A stretch of DNA of 64,000 nucleotides from DATBRG01 sp036560445 (GCA_036560445.1 DATBRG010000005.1:1-64000); one strand, 5' to 3'. Positions 41,000 to 49,489 are shown, numbered from the stretch's first letter. A program made the numbers and translations. Notes: a model not told the origin generated them from the letters alone.

Positions 41000-42082
41000 C
41001 TAGCTGTGGTTTTTTTCGAACGCTTTCATAAAATCGACGAGTACCTGTACACCCTCAACAGGCATGGCGTTATAGATGGAAGCCCGCATACCGCCTACTG
41101 AGCGATGGCCCTTCAATTGCAACAGGCCACGATTCTTGGCTTCTTTAAGAAACTCCTCATCCAGCGCTTCGTCCTTGAGTGTAAAGGGGATGTTCATGCG
41201 TGAACGGTTTTCGCGCGCGGTTGGGCAACGGTAAAAATCTGTACTGTCCAGATAGTCATACAGCAGGCCAGACTTGATGATATTTGTTTTTTCCATGGCG
41301 GCCAGGCCACCTTTGGCCTTGAGCAGCTTGAAAACCAAACCGGCCACGTAGATGGCATATGTCGGCGGAGTGTTATACATGGAGTCATTTTCGGCATGTA
41401 TTTTATAGTCATACATATTGGGCGTACTAGGCAGGACTTCACCAATGAGGTCATCACGCACAATGACTATGGTCAGCCCGGCTGGCCCGATATTCTTTTG
41501 TGCGCCGGCATAAATAAGCGCGTACTTGGACACATCAATTGGACGCGAAAGAATATGCGACGACATATCAGCCACCAGCGGCACCTTGCCGCTATCTGGC
41601 GTCCAGAAAATCTCTACGCCGCCTATAGTCTCATTTGAGGTGTAATGAAGATAAGCAGCTTCTGGATTGGTTTTCCACTCCGACTGTGCTGGCGCGTAGC
41701 TGAAGTTCTTGTCTGCTGAGCTTGCGACCACATTCACTTCACAGTATTTTTTCGCCTCGGCAATAGCCTTTTTCGACCATTCGCCAGTATTGAGATAGTC
41801 TGCACCTTTCTTGCCGCGCAGCAGATTCATCGGGATCATGCCAAACTGTGCAGATGCCCCACCTTGCAGAAACAGCACTTTGTAATTGGCAGGGATATTC
41901 ATAAGCTCGCGCAAATCAGCTTCTGCTTCCGCTGCAATCTGCATGAATTCCTTGCCGCGATGCGACATCTCCATGACTGACATACCTGAGCCATGCCAAT
42001 CAACCAGTTCAGCCTGCGCCTGGACTAATACCTCTTTAGGCAACACAGCAGGACCAGCGGAGAAATTGTAAATCTGCGTCAT
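41000..42082 (-). CDS. serC: Phosphoserine aminotransferase
   Basis: PLP enzyme for serine (and pyridoxal) biosynthesis. The 360-residue protein opens with the classic IYNFSAGPAVLPKEVLVQAQ and continues with GGASAQFGMIPMNLLR, ADMSSHILSRPIDVSKYALI and the PLP-lysine region YAGAQKNIGPAGLTIVIVRD. The ATG at 42082 follows GAGGGG at a 7-base distance. It is 31 bases downstream of gyrA on the same strand, an arrangement (gyrA-serC-pheA) seen in many proteobacteria. Confidence 0.96.
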   Translation of the reverse strand: MTQIYNFSAGPAVLPKEVLVQAQAELVDWHGSGMSVMEMSHRGKEFMQIAAEAEADLRELMNIPANYKVLFLQGGASAQFGMIPMNLLRGKKGADYLNTGEWSKKAIAEAKKYCEVNVVASSADKNFSYAPAQSEWKTNPEAAYLHYTSNETIGGVEIFWTPDSGKVPLVADMSSHILSRPIDVSKYALIYAGAQKNIGPAGLTIVIVRDDLIGEVLPSTPNMYDYKIHAENDSMYNTPPTYAIYVAGLVFKLLKAKGGLAAMEKTNIIKSGLLYDYLDSTDFYRCPTARENRSRMNIPFTLKDEALDEEFLKEAKNRGLLQLKGHRSVGGMRASIYNAMPVEGVQVLVDFMKAFEKNHS

Positions 42083-42113
42083 GTGCTATCCCCTCATCAA
42101 ATAATGAATCGTA

Positions 42114-44660
42114 TTATTCTTCAACATCATCCGTTTCTACAACCTTTTCCAAACCTGAAAGTTTCTCACCCTCACCCAGATTAATCAGGGTCACACCTTG
42201 CGTTGCACGCCCCAGCTCACGTATCTCCTTAACACGTGTACGGATCAGCACGCCGCCAGTGGTGATCAGCATAATCTCATCTTCATCATTGACGAGACGG
42301 GCGACTACCACAGTGCCATTACGCTCACTGATTGCGATAGCTTTTACGCCCTGTGTTGCCCGGCCGGAATGTCGGAAATCAGAAAGCACGGTGCGTTTGC
42401 CATAGCCGTTCTCAGTAGCGACCAGCACAGTTTGCTTGTCATTTTCGGCAATCAGCAAGGAAATCACCTGCTGTTTGGCTTGCAGTTTCATGCCACGTAC
42501 ACCGCGCGTATTGCGGCCCATGGCGCGGACATCTTCTTCGTCGAACCATACTGCCTTGCCACCGTTGGAAACCAGCACGATATCGTTCGAGCCGTTAGTA
42601 ATTTCGGCACCAATCAAGTAATCGTTGTCATCAAGGTTGATAGCGATAATGCCGGACTTACGCGGGTTGGAGAATTCCACCAGTGCAGTCTTTTTGACGG
42701 TTCCCATGGCTGTGGCCATGAAAATAAAGTGGTTTTCGTCAAACTCTTTTACCGGCAAGATGGCGTTAATCTTCTCACCTTCTTCCAGCGGGAATAGGTT
42801 AACGATAGGCTTGCCACGGCTGATGCGGCTACCCTGTGGTACTTCATAGACCTTCAGCCAGTAAACACGGCCACGACTTGAGAAACACAGGATGTAATCG
42901 TGCGTATTGGCAACGAACATCTTATCGATAAAATCGTCTTCCTTAGTGGCAGTTGCCTGCTTACCACGCCCACCACGACGCTGTGCCCGGTACTCATCTA
43001 GTGGCTGGGATTTAATATAGCCGGTATGCGACAGTGTCACGACCACATCCTGCGGCGTAATCAGGTCTTCCAACGACAGATCCTGGGCGTTATGCACAAT
43101 CTCACTGCGACGCTTGTCGCCGAATTGCTGGCGGATGGCCGACAGTTCATCAACGATCATCTGCGTAACACGCTCAGACTTGGCCAGAATATCGAGTAAA
43201 TCAGCAATCTGATCCATGACTTCTTTGTATTCGTTGACGATCTTGTCCTGCTCAAGGCCAGTCAGGCGTTGCAAGCGCATCTGCAGAATTTCCTGCGCTT
43301 GCACTTCAGATAAACGGTAACCTTGAGGTGTCAGACCGAAATCGACAGAGAGGCCATCTGGCCTGGAGGCCTCCATCGCAGCGCGCTTGAGCATCTCTTC
43401 CACAACTGGCGATTTCCAGCTACGGGCCATCAAATCTACTTTGGCCTCTGGCGGTGTTGGCGCTGCCTTGATGATGGCAATCATCTCATCAACGTTAGCC
43501 AACGCAACCGCCAAGCCTTCCAGCACATGGCCACGCTCGCGTGCTTTGCGTAGCTCGAACACCGTGCGGCGTGTAATCACCTCGCGCCTGTGTCGTAGGA
43601 ATGCTTCCAGCATCTGCTTCAGGTTGAGCAGCCGCGGCTGACCATCCAGCAGCGCCACCATATTCATCCCAAAGGTATCTTGCAGCTGGGTCTGTTTATA
43701 TAGGTTGTTGAGGATGACCTCTGGTACTTCGCCGCGCTTAAGCTCAATGACGACACGCATGCCAGATTTATCTGACTCATCGCGCAGGTCAGAGATACCC
43801 TCGATTTTCTTGTCGTTGACCAGTTCGGCGATTTTCTCGACAAATGTCTTTTTGTTTACCTGGTAAGGTAACTCATCAACAATCAGCGCCTGGCGGCCAC
43901 CTTTCTCCAAATCTTCCACGTGGGTACGTCCACGCATGACCACGCGGCCGCGGCCTGTGCGATAACCTTCCTTGACACCTATGGTGCCGTAGATAATGCC
44001 GGCCGTTGGGAAATCAGGAGCTGGAACTAGCTCGATAAGCTCGTCGATCGTGGTTTCCGGATTCCTCAGCAAGGTAAAACAGGCATCCAGAATCTCATTG
44101 AGATTATGTGGGGGGATATTGGTTGCCATACCAACAGCGATACCAGAGCTGCCATTAATAAGTAGATTGGGAATACGTGCTGGCATGATGAGTGGTTCAT
44201 GCTCAGAACCATCATAATTGGGACCAAAATCGACGGTTTCCTTATCAATATCAGCGAGCAATTCATGCGCAATTCTGGCCATACGGATTTCGGTGTATCG
44301 CATGGCAGCTGCGTTATCACCGTCCACCGAACCAAAGTTACCCTGGCCATCTACCAACATGTAGCGCAAGGAGAAATTCTGTGCCATACGCACAATGGTG
44401 TCATATACAGCAGTGTCCCCATGCGGGTGATATTTACCGATAACGTCACCCACGATACGCGCAGATTTTTTATAGGGTCGATTCCAGTCATTGCTTAGTT
44501 CGTGCATAGCGTAAAGTACGCGCCTGTGTACTGGTTTTAAGCCATCACGAACATCTGGTAGCGCCCGCCCGACGATCACGCTCATGGCGTAATCGAGATA
44601 GGAGCGGCGCATCTCATCTTCGAGGCTGATAGGGAGTGTTTCTTTTGCGAACTGGTCCAT
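42114..44660 (-). CDS. gyrA: DNA gyrase subunit A
   Basis: Type II topoisomerase subunit that introduces negative supercoils. The 848-residue chain begins MDQFAKETLPISLEDEMRRS, has the catalytic tyrosine at position 122 (AAMRYTEIRMARIAHE) and ends with beta-pinwheel repeats (GVRGMKLQAKQQVISLLIAE). In the quinolone-determining region (HPHGDTAVYD) residue 83 is threonine rather than serine as in E. coli, and residue 87 is Asp; Thr83 is normal in some species and is not proof of acquired resistance. A perfect inverted repeat lies just upstream. Confidence 0.97.
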   Translation of the reverse strand: MDQFAKETLPISLEDEMRRSYLDYAMSVIVGRALPDVRDGLKPVHRRVLYAMHELSNDWNRPYKKSARIVGDVIGKYHPHGDTAVYDTIVRMAQNFSLRYMLVDGQGNFGSVDGDNAAAMRYTEIRMARIAHELLADIDKETVDFGPNYDGSEHEPLIMPARIPNLLINGSSGIAVGMATNIPPHNLNEILDACFTLLRNPETTIDELIELVPAPDFPTAGIIYGTIGVKEGYRTGRGRVVMRGRTHVEDLEKGGRQALIVDELPYQVNKKTFVEKIAELVNDKKIEGISDLRDESDKSGMRVVIELKRGEVPEVILNNLYKQTQLQDTFGMNMVALLDGQPRLLNLKQMLEAFLRHRREVITRRTVFELRKARERGHVLEGLAVALANVDEMIAIIKAAPTPPEAKVDLMARSWKSPVVEEMLKRAAMEASRPDGLSVDFGLTPQGYRLSEVQAQEILQMRLQRLTGLEQDKIVNEYKEVMDQIADLLDILAKSERVTQMIVDELSAIRQQFGDKRRSEIVHNAQDLSLEDLITPQDVVVTLSHTGYIKSQPLDEYRAQRRGGRGKQATATKEDDFIDKMFVANTHDYILCFSSRGRVYWLKVYEVPQGSRISRGKPIVNLFPLEEGEKINAILPVKEFDENHFIFMATAMGTVKKTALVEFSNPRKSGIIAINLDDNDYLIGAEITNGSNDIVLVSNGGKAVWFDEEDVRAMGRNTRGVRGMKLQAKQQVISLLIAENDKQTVLVATENGYGKRTVLSDFRHSGRATQGVKAIAISERNGTVVVARLVNDEDEIMLITTGGVLIRTRVKEIRELGRATQGVTLINLGEGEKLSGLEKVVETDDVEE

Positions 44661-45007
44661 GTGTGCGCTTATCTTTTATTAGGCTAAAAAGTGGGCTTAA
44701 AGGTCGGGATTTTAGCATGATACGGTGGTCATATCATGCTCAAGTTTCAGACCGACTCCAGCCCCTGCCACCCCAGATTTTTCTCGCCTTCTAGAGTGGC
44801 TAGCCCAACACAATCCGGCTTCTCGACAATCGTTATCAATTAGATGCCAGCCATAGTTAAAACTAATCAACTCGATTGAAAGCAGTGATTAGACAAAGGC
44901 TTTGCAAACGACTAATTTAATCATGCTGTCGTGTTCGACAGGCATATTGCTATTGTCTTTCAGCTGCCTGTCTGACAATTGTTTACACAAATTTTTAGGA
45001 GGTCATT
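44661..45007. promoter_or_regulatory. Control region between gyrA and the rubrerythrin operon
   Basis: A 347-base divergent region. A perfect 9-bp inverted repeat AGCATGATA / TATCATGCT with a 9-base spacer (44714-44740) sits 53 bases ahead of gyrA, and TAAAAT (44709-44714) next to it could be its -10 element, so the palindrome could be an operator or a cruciform. Nearer to rubrerythrin a stem-loop CTGTCG/CGACAG (44926-44941) and a strong AGGAGG ribosome site (44997-45003) are seen. No gene is visible; a poor Fur-like stretch at 44825-44845 was not called. Confidence 0.5.
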
Positions 45008-45427
45008 ATGCAACTCAAAGGATCCAAAACCGAAGTTTGCCTGAAGGAAGCCTTCGCTGGCGAATCCCAGGCGAACCGTCGTTACCTGTACTTCGCAAAC
45101 AAAGCCGATATCGAAGGCCAAAATGATGTTGCCGCATTGTTCCGCTCAACTGCAGAAGGTGAAACTGGCCATGCTCATGGCCACCTTGAGTTCCTCGAGC
45201 AATCGGGCGACCCGGCAACTGGGCTGCCTATTGGCCCAACTCGTCACAACCTTGAAGCAGCCGTTGCTGGTGAAACCCATGAGTACACCGACATGTACCC
45301 AGGCATGGCCAAAACTGCTCGCGAAGAAGGTTTTGACGAAGTCGCTGATTGGTTTGAAACCTTGGCAAAAGCAGAGCGTTCACACGCTAACCGCTACGCC
45401 AAGGCATTAGCTGAGTTAGTAGACTAA
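45008..45427 (+). CDS. Rubrerythrin-like diiron protein (erythrin type)
   Basis: A 139-residue ferritin-like diiron protein that would reduce hydrogen peroxide. Ligand motifs are GESQANRRY, STAEGETGHAHGH, AVAGETHEYTDMY and KAERSHANRY, matching the four helix pairs of rubrerythrin. There is no C-terminal rubredoxin domain, so electrons must come from a separate partner. It leads a plus-strand operon with a two-cluster Fe-S oxidoreductase and a DUF3501 protein, a combination that recurs in aerobic bacteria and probably forms an electron-transfer module (inference). A very strong ribosome binding site AGGAGG precedes the start. Confidence 0.88.
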   Translation: MQLKGSKTEVCLKEAFAGESQANRRYLYFANKADIEGQNDVAALFRSTAEGETGHAHGHLEFLEQSGDPATGLPIGPTRHNLEAAVAGETHEYTDMYPGMAKTAREEGFDEVADWFETLAKAERSHANRYAKALAELVD

Positions 45428-45430
45428 GTA

Positions 45431-45503
45431 CGCATCATCCCTTTCTATAAAGGGGATGATGTAAAGGAATGCTAAGACTTCTTTAACGTTTCTTTACATC
45501 ATC
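45431..45503 (+). other. Two mutually exclusive stem-loops after the rubrerythrin gene
   Basis: Segment A CATCATCCC (45432-45440) can pair with B GGGATGATG (45452-45460; 9 bp). The same B sequence, extended to GGATGATGTAAAG (45453-45465), can instead pair with C CTTTACATCATCC (45491-45503; 13 bp, perfect). The two structures cannot coexist. Neither is followed by a T-run, so an RNA-processing or stability role is more plausible than simple termination. Confidence 0.55.
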
Positions 45504-45529
45504 CATAAAAACAAAATATCGAGGTCAAA

Positions 45530-46867
45530 ATGAGTCGCGAAGGTAATCTGGAAGCACCTACCCGTCACCCAATAGACTGGAAAAACCCTGACTTTTACAA
45601 TCAAGAAAAATGCGAAGCTGAGCTGGAACGAATTTTCGACATCTGTCATGGCTGCCGCCGTTGTGTCAGTCTCTGTAATGCATTCCCTACCCTGTTTGAT
45701 CTAGTTGATGCCAGCCCGACTTTAGAAGTAGATGGCGTTGATAAAAAAGATTTTATGAGCGTAGTCGACCAATGCTACCTGTGCGACCTTTGCTACATGA
45801 CCAAGTGTCCCTACACCCCGCCGCATGAGTGGAATCTAGATTTCCCGCATACGATGCTACGCGCCAAAGCTATCAAATTTAAAAAAGGGGAAGTCAGTTT
45901 TTCTGAAAAGCTACTGGCCTCTACCGACATGCATGGCCAATTTGCAGGTATTCCTGTTGTGGTCCAAATGGTAAATGCTGTCAACAAAACCAAAGTCGCT
46001 CGTGCTGTGATGGAAAGTGTTCTGGATGTCGACAAGGATGCATGGATGCCTTCTTTCGCTAGCAAGAAATTTCGTTCTTCTGCAGAAAAAAGTTCAAGTC
46101 ATCCCGTCACGGATGGGGCAAAAACGCCGGGCAAAGTCGCAATCTACTCTACCTGTTACGTCAATTACAATGAACCCGGTATCGGTCACGACCTGCTCAA
46201 GATACTTGAGCATAACGAGATACCTTATGTACTGGTAGAAAAGGAAAAGTGTTGCGGCATGCCTAAGCTGGAGCTGGGTGATCTTGAAAGTGTGAATGCC
46301 AGTAAGGAAGCTAACATCCCAGTATTGGCCAGATATGCCAAGGAAGGCTACGCTATCCTGTCAGCCATACCTTCTTGCACCCTGATGTTCAAGCAGGAAA
46401 TTCCCCTACTCTACCCTGATGAAGCAGATGTCAAAGCAGTACAAGAAGCGATGTGGGATCCTTTCGAATACCTGATTGCTCGCAAAAAAGATGGCCTGCT
46501 CAAGACCGACTTCAAAAAGCCGCTAGGCAAGGTCAGCTATCACATCCCTTGCCATGGTCGGGTGCAAAATATCGGCAGAAAAACTGAAGAGTTTCTGAAG
46601 CTTGTTCCTGAAACCACACTGAATACTGTGGAACGTTGTTCGGGCCATGCCGGTACATATGGTGTAAAGAAGGCCCACCACAAAACTGCCATGAAGTTAG
46701 GCAAGCCCGTATTCAAGGCTATGGCGAAGGATCAGCCTGATTACATCAGTTCAGACTGCCAACTGGCTGGACACCATATTGAACAGGGTATGCAGGAAAA
46801 CGATTTGCCAGCATCCAAACTGGCACACCCGCTTACACTGGCCCGTACGGCCTACGGAATAGATTAA
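45530..46867 (+). CDS. Fe-S oxidoreductase with two 4Fe-4S sites and CCG domains
   Basis: A 445-residue protein related to GlpC/HdrD-type oxidoreductases. Two 4Fe-4S ferredoxin motifs (CHGCRRCVSLCNAFP and CYLCDLCYMTKCP) sit in the first 100 residues, and the C-terminal half has two CCG-type domains: an intact CCG (EKEKCCGMPKLELGD) and a second altered one (ERCSGHAGTYG). It would move electrons between a membrane or soluble donor and an acceptor; rubrerythrin, encoded upstream, is a likely partner. The next gene, DUF3501, begins 16 bases downstream. Confidence 0.87.
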   Translation: MSREGNLEAPTRHPIDWKNPDFYNQEKCEAELERIFDICHGCRRCVSLCNAFPTLFDLVDASPTLEVDGVDKKDFMSVVDQCYLCDLCYMTKCPYTPPHEWNLDFPHTMLRAKAIKFKKGEVSFSEKLLASTDMHGQFAGIPVVVQMVNAVNKTKVARAVMESVLDVDKDAWMPSFASKKFRSSAEKSSSHPVTDGAKTPGKVAIYSTCYVNYNEPGIGHDLLKILEHNEIPYVLVEKEKCCGMPKLELGDLESVNASKEANIPVLARYAKEGYAILSAIPSCTLMFKQEIPLLYPDEADVKAVQEAMWDPFEYLIARKKDGLLKTDFKKPLGKVSYHIPCHGRVQNIGRKTEEFLKLVPETTLNTVERCSGHAGTYGVKKAHHKTAMKLGKPVFKAMAKDQPDYISSDCQLAGHHIEQGMQENDLPASKLAHPLTLARTAYGID

Positions 46868-46883
46868 GAAAGAAGGATGCACA

Positions 46884-47462
46884 ATGAGTATTACCAGAGA
46901 AAACCTGATGACGCTGGAGGCGTATTCCAAATACCGTAAAGCCAACAAGGCTGGCATTATCACCCACCGTCGTTTGCGTTCAGTCAGGCTGGGGGAGCAT
47001 ATCAATATGCTGTTTGAAAGCGAGTTGACCATACGCTATCAGATCCAGGAAATGCTGCGTATAGAAAAAATATTTGAAGAAGAGGAAATACAGGCTGAAA
47101 TAGACGTCTACACACCACTGGTACCAGATGGCGACAACTGGAAAGCTACCATGTTGATTGAGTACAGCGATGAGCAGGAACGTAAGCGCGCCTTAGCCAG
47201 CATGATAGGCATCGAAGACAAGATGTATATTGAGGCTGAAGGCCAGAAGCGTATCTACGCGATTGCTGATGAAGACCTTGACCGCGAGAACGAGGAGAAA
47301 ACATCTGCGGTGCATTTCGTGCGTTTCCAGTTCCCTGCAGCTATCATCAATGCCATCAAGGGTGGCGCGATTGTCAAGCTAGGCTGCGAGCACAAGAGCT
47401 ATACCATGAGTACAGCCATCCCCCAGGAAACGTTAGCTGCGCTGATAGAAGACCTCAAGTAA
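46884..47462 (+). CDS. DUF3501-family protein
   Basis: A 192-residue conserved protein, DUF3501, with no known function. The N-terminal block YSKYRKANKAGIITHRRLRS and GEHINMLFESELTIRYQIQE are the family hallmark, with a C-terminal AVHFVRFQFPAAIINAIKGG. It is the last gene of the rubrerythrin operon and is seen with Fe-S/CCG oxidoreductases and rubrerythrin elsewhere, so it is presumably a component of the same module. A strong inverted repeat ends the operon 5 bases after its stop. Confidence 0.85.
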   Translation: MSITRENLMTLEAYSKYRKANKAGIITHRRLRSVRLGEHINMLFESELTIRYQIQEMLRIEKIFEEEEIQAEIDVYTPLVPDGDNWKATMLIEYSDEQERKRALASMIGIEDKMYIEAEGQKRIYAIADEDLDRENEEKTSAVHFVRFQFPAAIINAIKGGAIVKLGCEHKSYTMSTAIPQETLAALIEDLK

Positions 47463-47466
47463 CACT

Positions 47467-47501
47467 ACCGAATAAAACGGGCCCTCTCCGTTTTATTCGG
47501 T
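47467..47501. terminator. Inverted-repeat terminator of the rubrerythrin operon
   Basis: A perfect 14-bp stem ACCGAATAAAACGG (47467-47480) with CCGTTTTATTCGGT (47488-47501), loop of 7 bases. There is no separate U-run, but the stem is strong and lies at a convergent gene junction, so it likely ends both transcripts. Confidence 0.6.
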
Positions 47502-47510
47502 GCGTCGGCA

Positions 47511-47732
47511 TTATTTGCCACGGCCACCGATTGCTATCACGATGACACCGGCAGCTATGGCCACTATGCCCAAGATATTAGGGATAGGTACATTCTTCTC
47601 AGTTTCTGCCGTAGCTTTCAACGAACCTATCTGCAACACTGTTTCTTCCGATGTATAGCTAAAGTTCTTATAAATCAGTGCTGCTGCGCCCAGCACAATC
47701 AGCGTCACACCTATCACAATGGATGATTTCAT
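47511..47732 (-). CDS. Small membrane protein with two helices
   Basis: A 73-residue protein with two hydrophobic helices (SIVIGVTLIVLGAAALIYKN and PNILGIVAIAAGVIVIAIGG) joined by a soluble loop that contains YTSEETVLQIGSLKATAETE. The loop pattern (SYT-EEx-LxIGxLKA) is one I have seen in small conserved proteobacterial membrane proteins without known function. It is preceded on the minus strand by a coiled-coil gene and may be in one transcript with it. GGGAG precedes the start. Confidence 0.75.
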   Translation of the reverse strand: MKSSIVIGVTLIVLGAAALIYKNFSYTSEETVLQIGSLKATAETEKNVPIPNILGIVAIAAGVIVIAIGGRGK

Positions 47733-47761
47733 CTAAGCTCCCTGTTAAACGGCTGGCTGGT

Positions 47762-48052
47762 TTAATCGCCAAATTTCTTGCGGGCTTCTGCAACAGCATG
47801 CTTGATAGCATCCAAAGCTTCATCACTGCCCTTTTTCAGCTCCTGCCAGGCATCACCAGCAGATACACGAATCTCGGCGAGCTTGACTCTGGCTTCATCA
47901 CGTTTGACCCTGAGAGTTATCAGCTGACTCTCATATTGAATGCGCAAATCAGCATCGGCCTTACGAGCTTTGGCTTCTATCTGGTCAATATCAGCGCTCC
48001 ACTCATCAAGCTGGGCTTTCAATTTATCAATGTAAGCATCTTTCAAACTCAT
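47762..48052 (-). CDS. Small coiled-coil protein
   Basis: A 96-residue, very hydrophilic helical protein: MSLKDAYIDKLKAQLDEWSA and EARKADADLRIQYESQ-type heptads running to a lysine-rich end (AVAEARKKFGD). It has no cysteine or membrane segment. Similar short proteins occur next to small membrane proteins in betaproteobacteria; a function is not known. AAGGAG lies upstream of ATG 48052. Confidence 0.75.
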   Translation of the reverse strand: MSLKDAYIDKLKAQLDEWSADIDQIEAKARKADADLRIQYESQLITLRVKRDEARVKLAEIRVSAGDAWQELKKGSDEALDAIKHAVAEARKKFGD

Positions 48053-48151
48053 AGCTAAACTCCTTTTTACTATTGGTTTGGGTAACCTTTACTCACTGGT
48101 TTTAGGCTACCTTATCTTTGTGACAGGCCATCACACTTAAAGTGCCCGGCT

Positions 48152-49318
48152 TTATGCCAGTATTGTCAGATCAGCCTTGAGATCATCAATATGTTCCAAG
48201 CCTACAGCAATACGCACCAACCCATCGCTGATGCCCGCAATGGCGCGTGCTTCAGCGCTCACACGGCTATGCGTCGTGGTTGCCGGATGCGTGATAGTGC
48301 TCTTGGCATCTCCAAGATTAGCAGTAATAGAGATCATGCGTGTGGCATCAATCAGGCGCCATGCAGCATCCTTGCCACCCTTCACTTCGAACGAAACGAT
48401 AGCCCCACCACTCTTTTGCTGCTTCATGGCCAATGCATGCTGTGGATGCGATTCGAGACCTGGATAATATACCCGCACTACACCAGATTGTTGTTCGAGC
48501 CATTGCGCTAATTCCAATGCGTTACGCGCATGCGCCTCCATACGCACATGTAAAGTCTCCAAGCCTTTAAGGAATACCCAGGCATTAAACGCGCTCATGG
48601 TAGGGCCAGCGGTGCGCAGAAAGCCATAAACTGGCTCCAGTACGTCTTTCTTGCCCAACACGGCACCACCTAAGCAACGGCCCTGGCCATCGATATACTT
48701 GGTTGCAGAGTGAATAATGATATCCGCTCCCAACTCCAGTGGCTTTTGCAATGCAGGGGTGCAGAAGCAGTTATCCACTGCCAGCAAGGCACCTGCTTTA
48801 TGAGCAATCTTGGCCAACAATCCAATATCGCACACCTCAGTAAGCGGGTTGGATGGGGTCTCTACGAATAGTAACTTGGTATTGGGACGCACTGCAGCCT
48901 CCCATTCACCTGGGTCCGTCAGTGAGACGAAGGTCGTCTGTAGCCCCCAGCGTTGCAGGATGTTGCTGAACAATTGCACTGACGTGCCGAAAATACTGCG
49001 CGAGGCAATCACATGATCGCCAGCCGAGCATAAGCCCATGACACAAGCCAGTATTGCCGACATACCTGAAGATGTAGCGACGCAGAACTCGGCCCCTTCC
49101 AGGGCCGCTAGCTTGTTCTGGAACATGGTCACAGTCGGGTTGGTAAAACGGGAGTAGATATTGCCTGGCTCCTGCCCGCCAAAACGTGCCGCTGCTTGTG
49201 CCGCATTTTCAAATACAAAGCTTGATGTAAGGAACATCGCCTCGGAGTTCTCACCAAACTGGGTGTGCTCGCTGCCTGCCCGCACCCCAAGAGTCTCTGG
49301 CTGCCATTGATTTTTCAT
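48152..49318 (-). CDS. metZ: O-succinylhomoserine sulfhydrylase
   Basis: PLP enzyme that makes homocysteine directly from O-succinylhomoserine and sulfide, linking the sulfate operon of this window to methionine. The 388-residue protein has the gamma family motifs: YSRFTNPTVTMFQNKLAALE, ATSSGMSAILACVMGL and the PLP-lysine in IIHSATKYIDGQGRCLGG. The ATG at 49318 has GGAAAGG upstream. The leader carries a SAM-II-like aptamer and a transcription terminator, so SAM-dependent repression is likely. No metX or metA gene is nearby. Confidence 0.93.
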   Translation of the reverse strand: MKNQWQPETLGVRAGSEHTQFGENSEAMFLTSSFVFENAAQAAARFGGQEPGNIYSRFTNPTVTMFQNKLAALEGAEFCVATSSGMSAILACVMGLCSAGDHVIASRSIFGTSVQLFSNILQRWGLQTTFVSLTDPGEWEAAVRPNTKLLFVETPSNPLTEVCDIGLLAKIAHKAGALLAVDNCFCTPALQKPLELGADIIIHSATKYIDGQGRCLGGAVLGKKDVLEPVYGFLRTAGPTMSAFNAWVFLKGLETLHVRMEAHARNALELAQWLEQQSGVVRVYYPGLESHPQHALAMKQQKSGGAIVSFEVKGGKDAAWRLIDATRMISITANLGDAKSTITHPATTTHSRVSAEARAIAGISDGLVRIAVGLEHIDDLKADLTILA

Positions 49319-49370
49319 AGTATTAATACCTTTCCGACCAAGCTATTCGTTCTCAAAAATGTTTGGGCGT

Positions 49371-49404
49371 AAAAAAACCCGTCCTAGCAATGCTAAAACG
49401 GGTT
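49371..49404 (-). terminator. Intrinsic terminator in the metZ leader
   Basis: On the minus strand AACCCGT (49404-49398) pairs with ACGGGTT (49382-49376), with an inner TAGC/GCTA stem, and the RNA continues with seven T residues (49371-49377). It lies after the aptamer and before metZ, so it probably acts as the switch. GTTTTAGC in it could alternatively pair with GCTAAA of the aptamer. Confidence 0.75.
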
Positions 49405-49410
49405 GTTTTA

Positions 49411-49484
49411 CTCGCTTTAGCTGAATTTATTATGCGCCCGCAAGCTGAGTTATCACCGTTGTCGGCAAGCTCAAATCAGCGCAA
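49411..49484 (-). promoter_or_regulatory. SAM-II riboswitch aptamer (long-loop variant) in the metZ leader
   Basis: Read on the minus strand, GCGCTGATTTGAG opens the aptamer, GCTTGCGGGCGCATAATAAA follows, and AGCTAAAGCG ends it. These are the conserved blocks of the SAM-II class (GCGCUGAUUU, UUGC, GCGC, AUAAA, AGCUAAA), including the pairing GCGC with GCGC for stem P1. Between the first and second block lies an extra hairpin (TGAG...CTCA around CCG...CGG), as in the known long-loop SAM-II variants. Binding of S-adenosylmethionine would fold the pseudoknot and switch off metZ. From sequence pattern, not tested. Confidence 0.75.
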
Positions 49485-49489
49485 ATCAG

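Noticed and set aside
42114..44660. Thr83 in GyrA as an acquired quinolone-resistance change
   Set aside because: Thr at this place is the natural residue in several bacteria; without relatives to compare it is not evidence of mutation.
44825..44845. Fur-box-like stretch ahead of rubrerythrin
   Set aside because: Only partial match to the hexamer repeats; far from any recognisable promoter.
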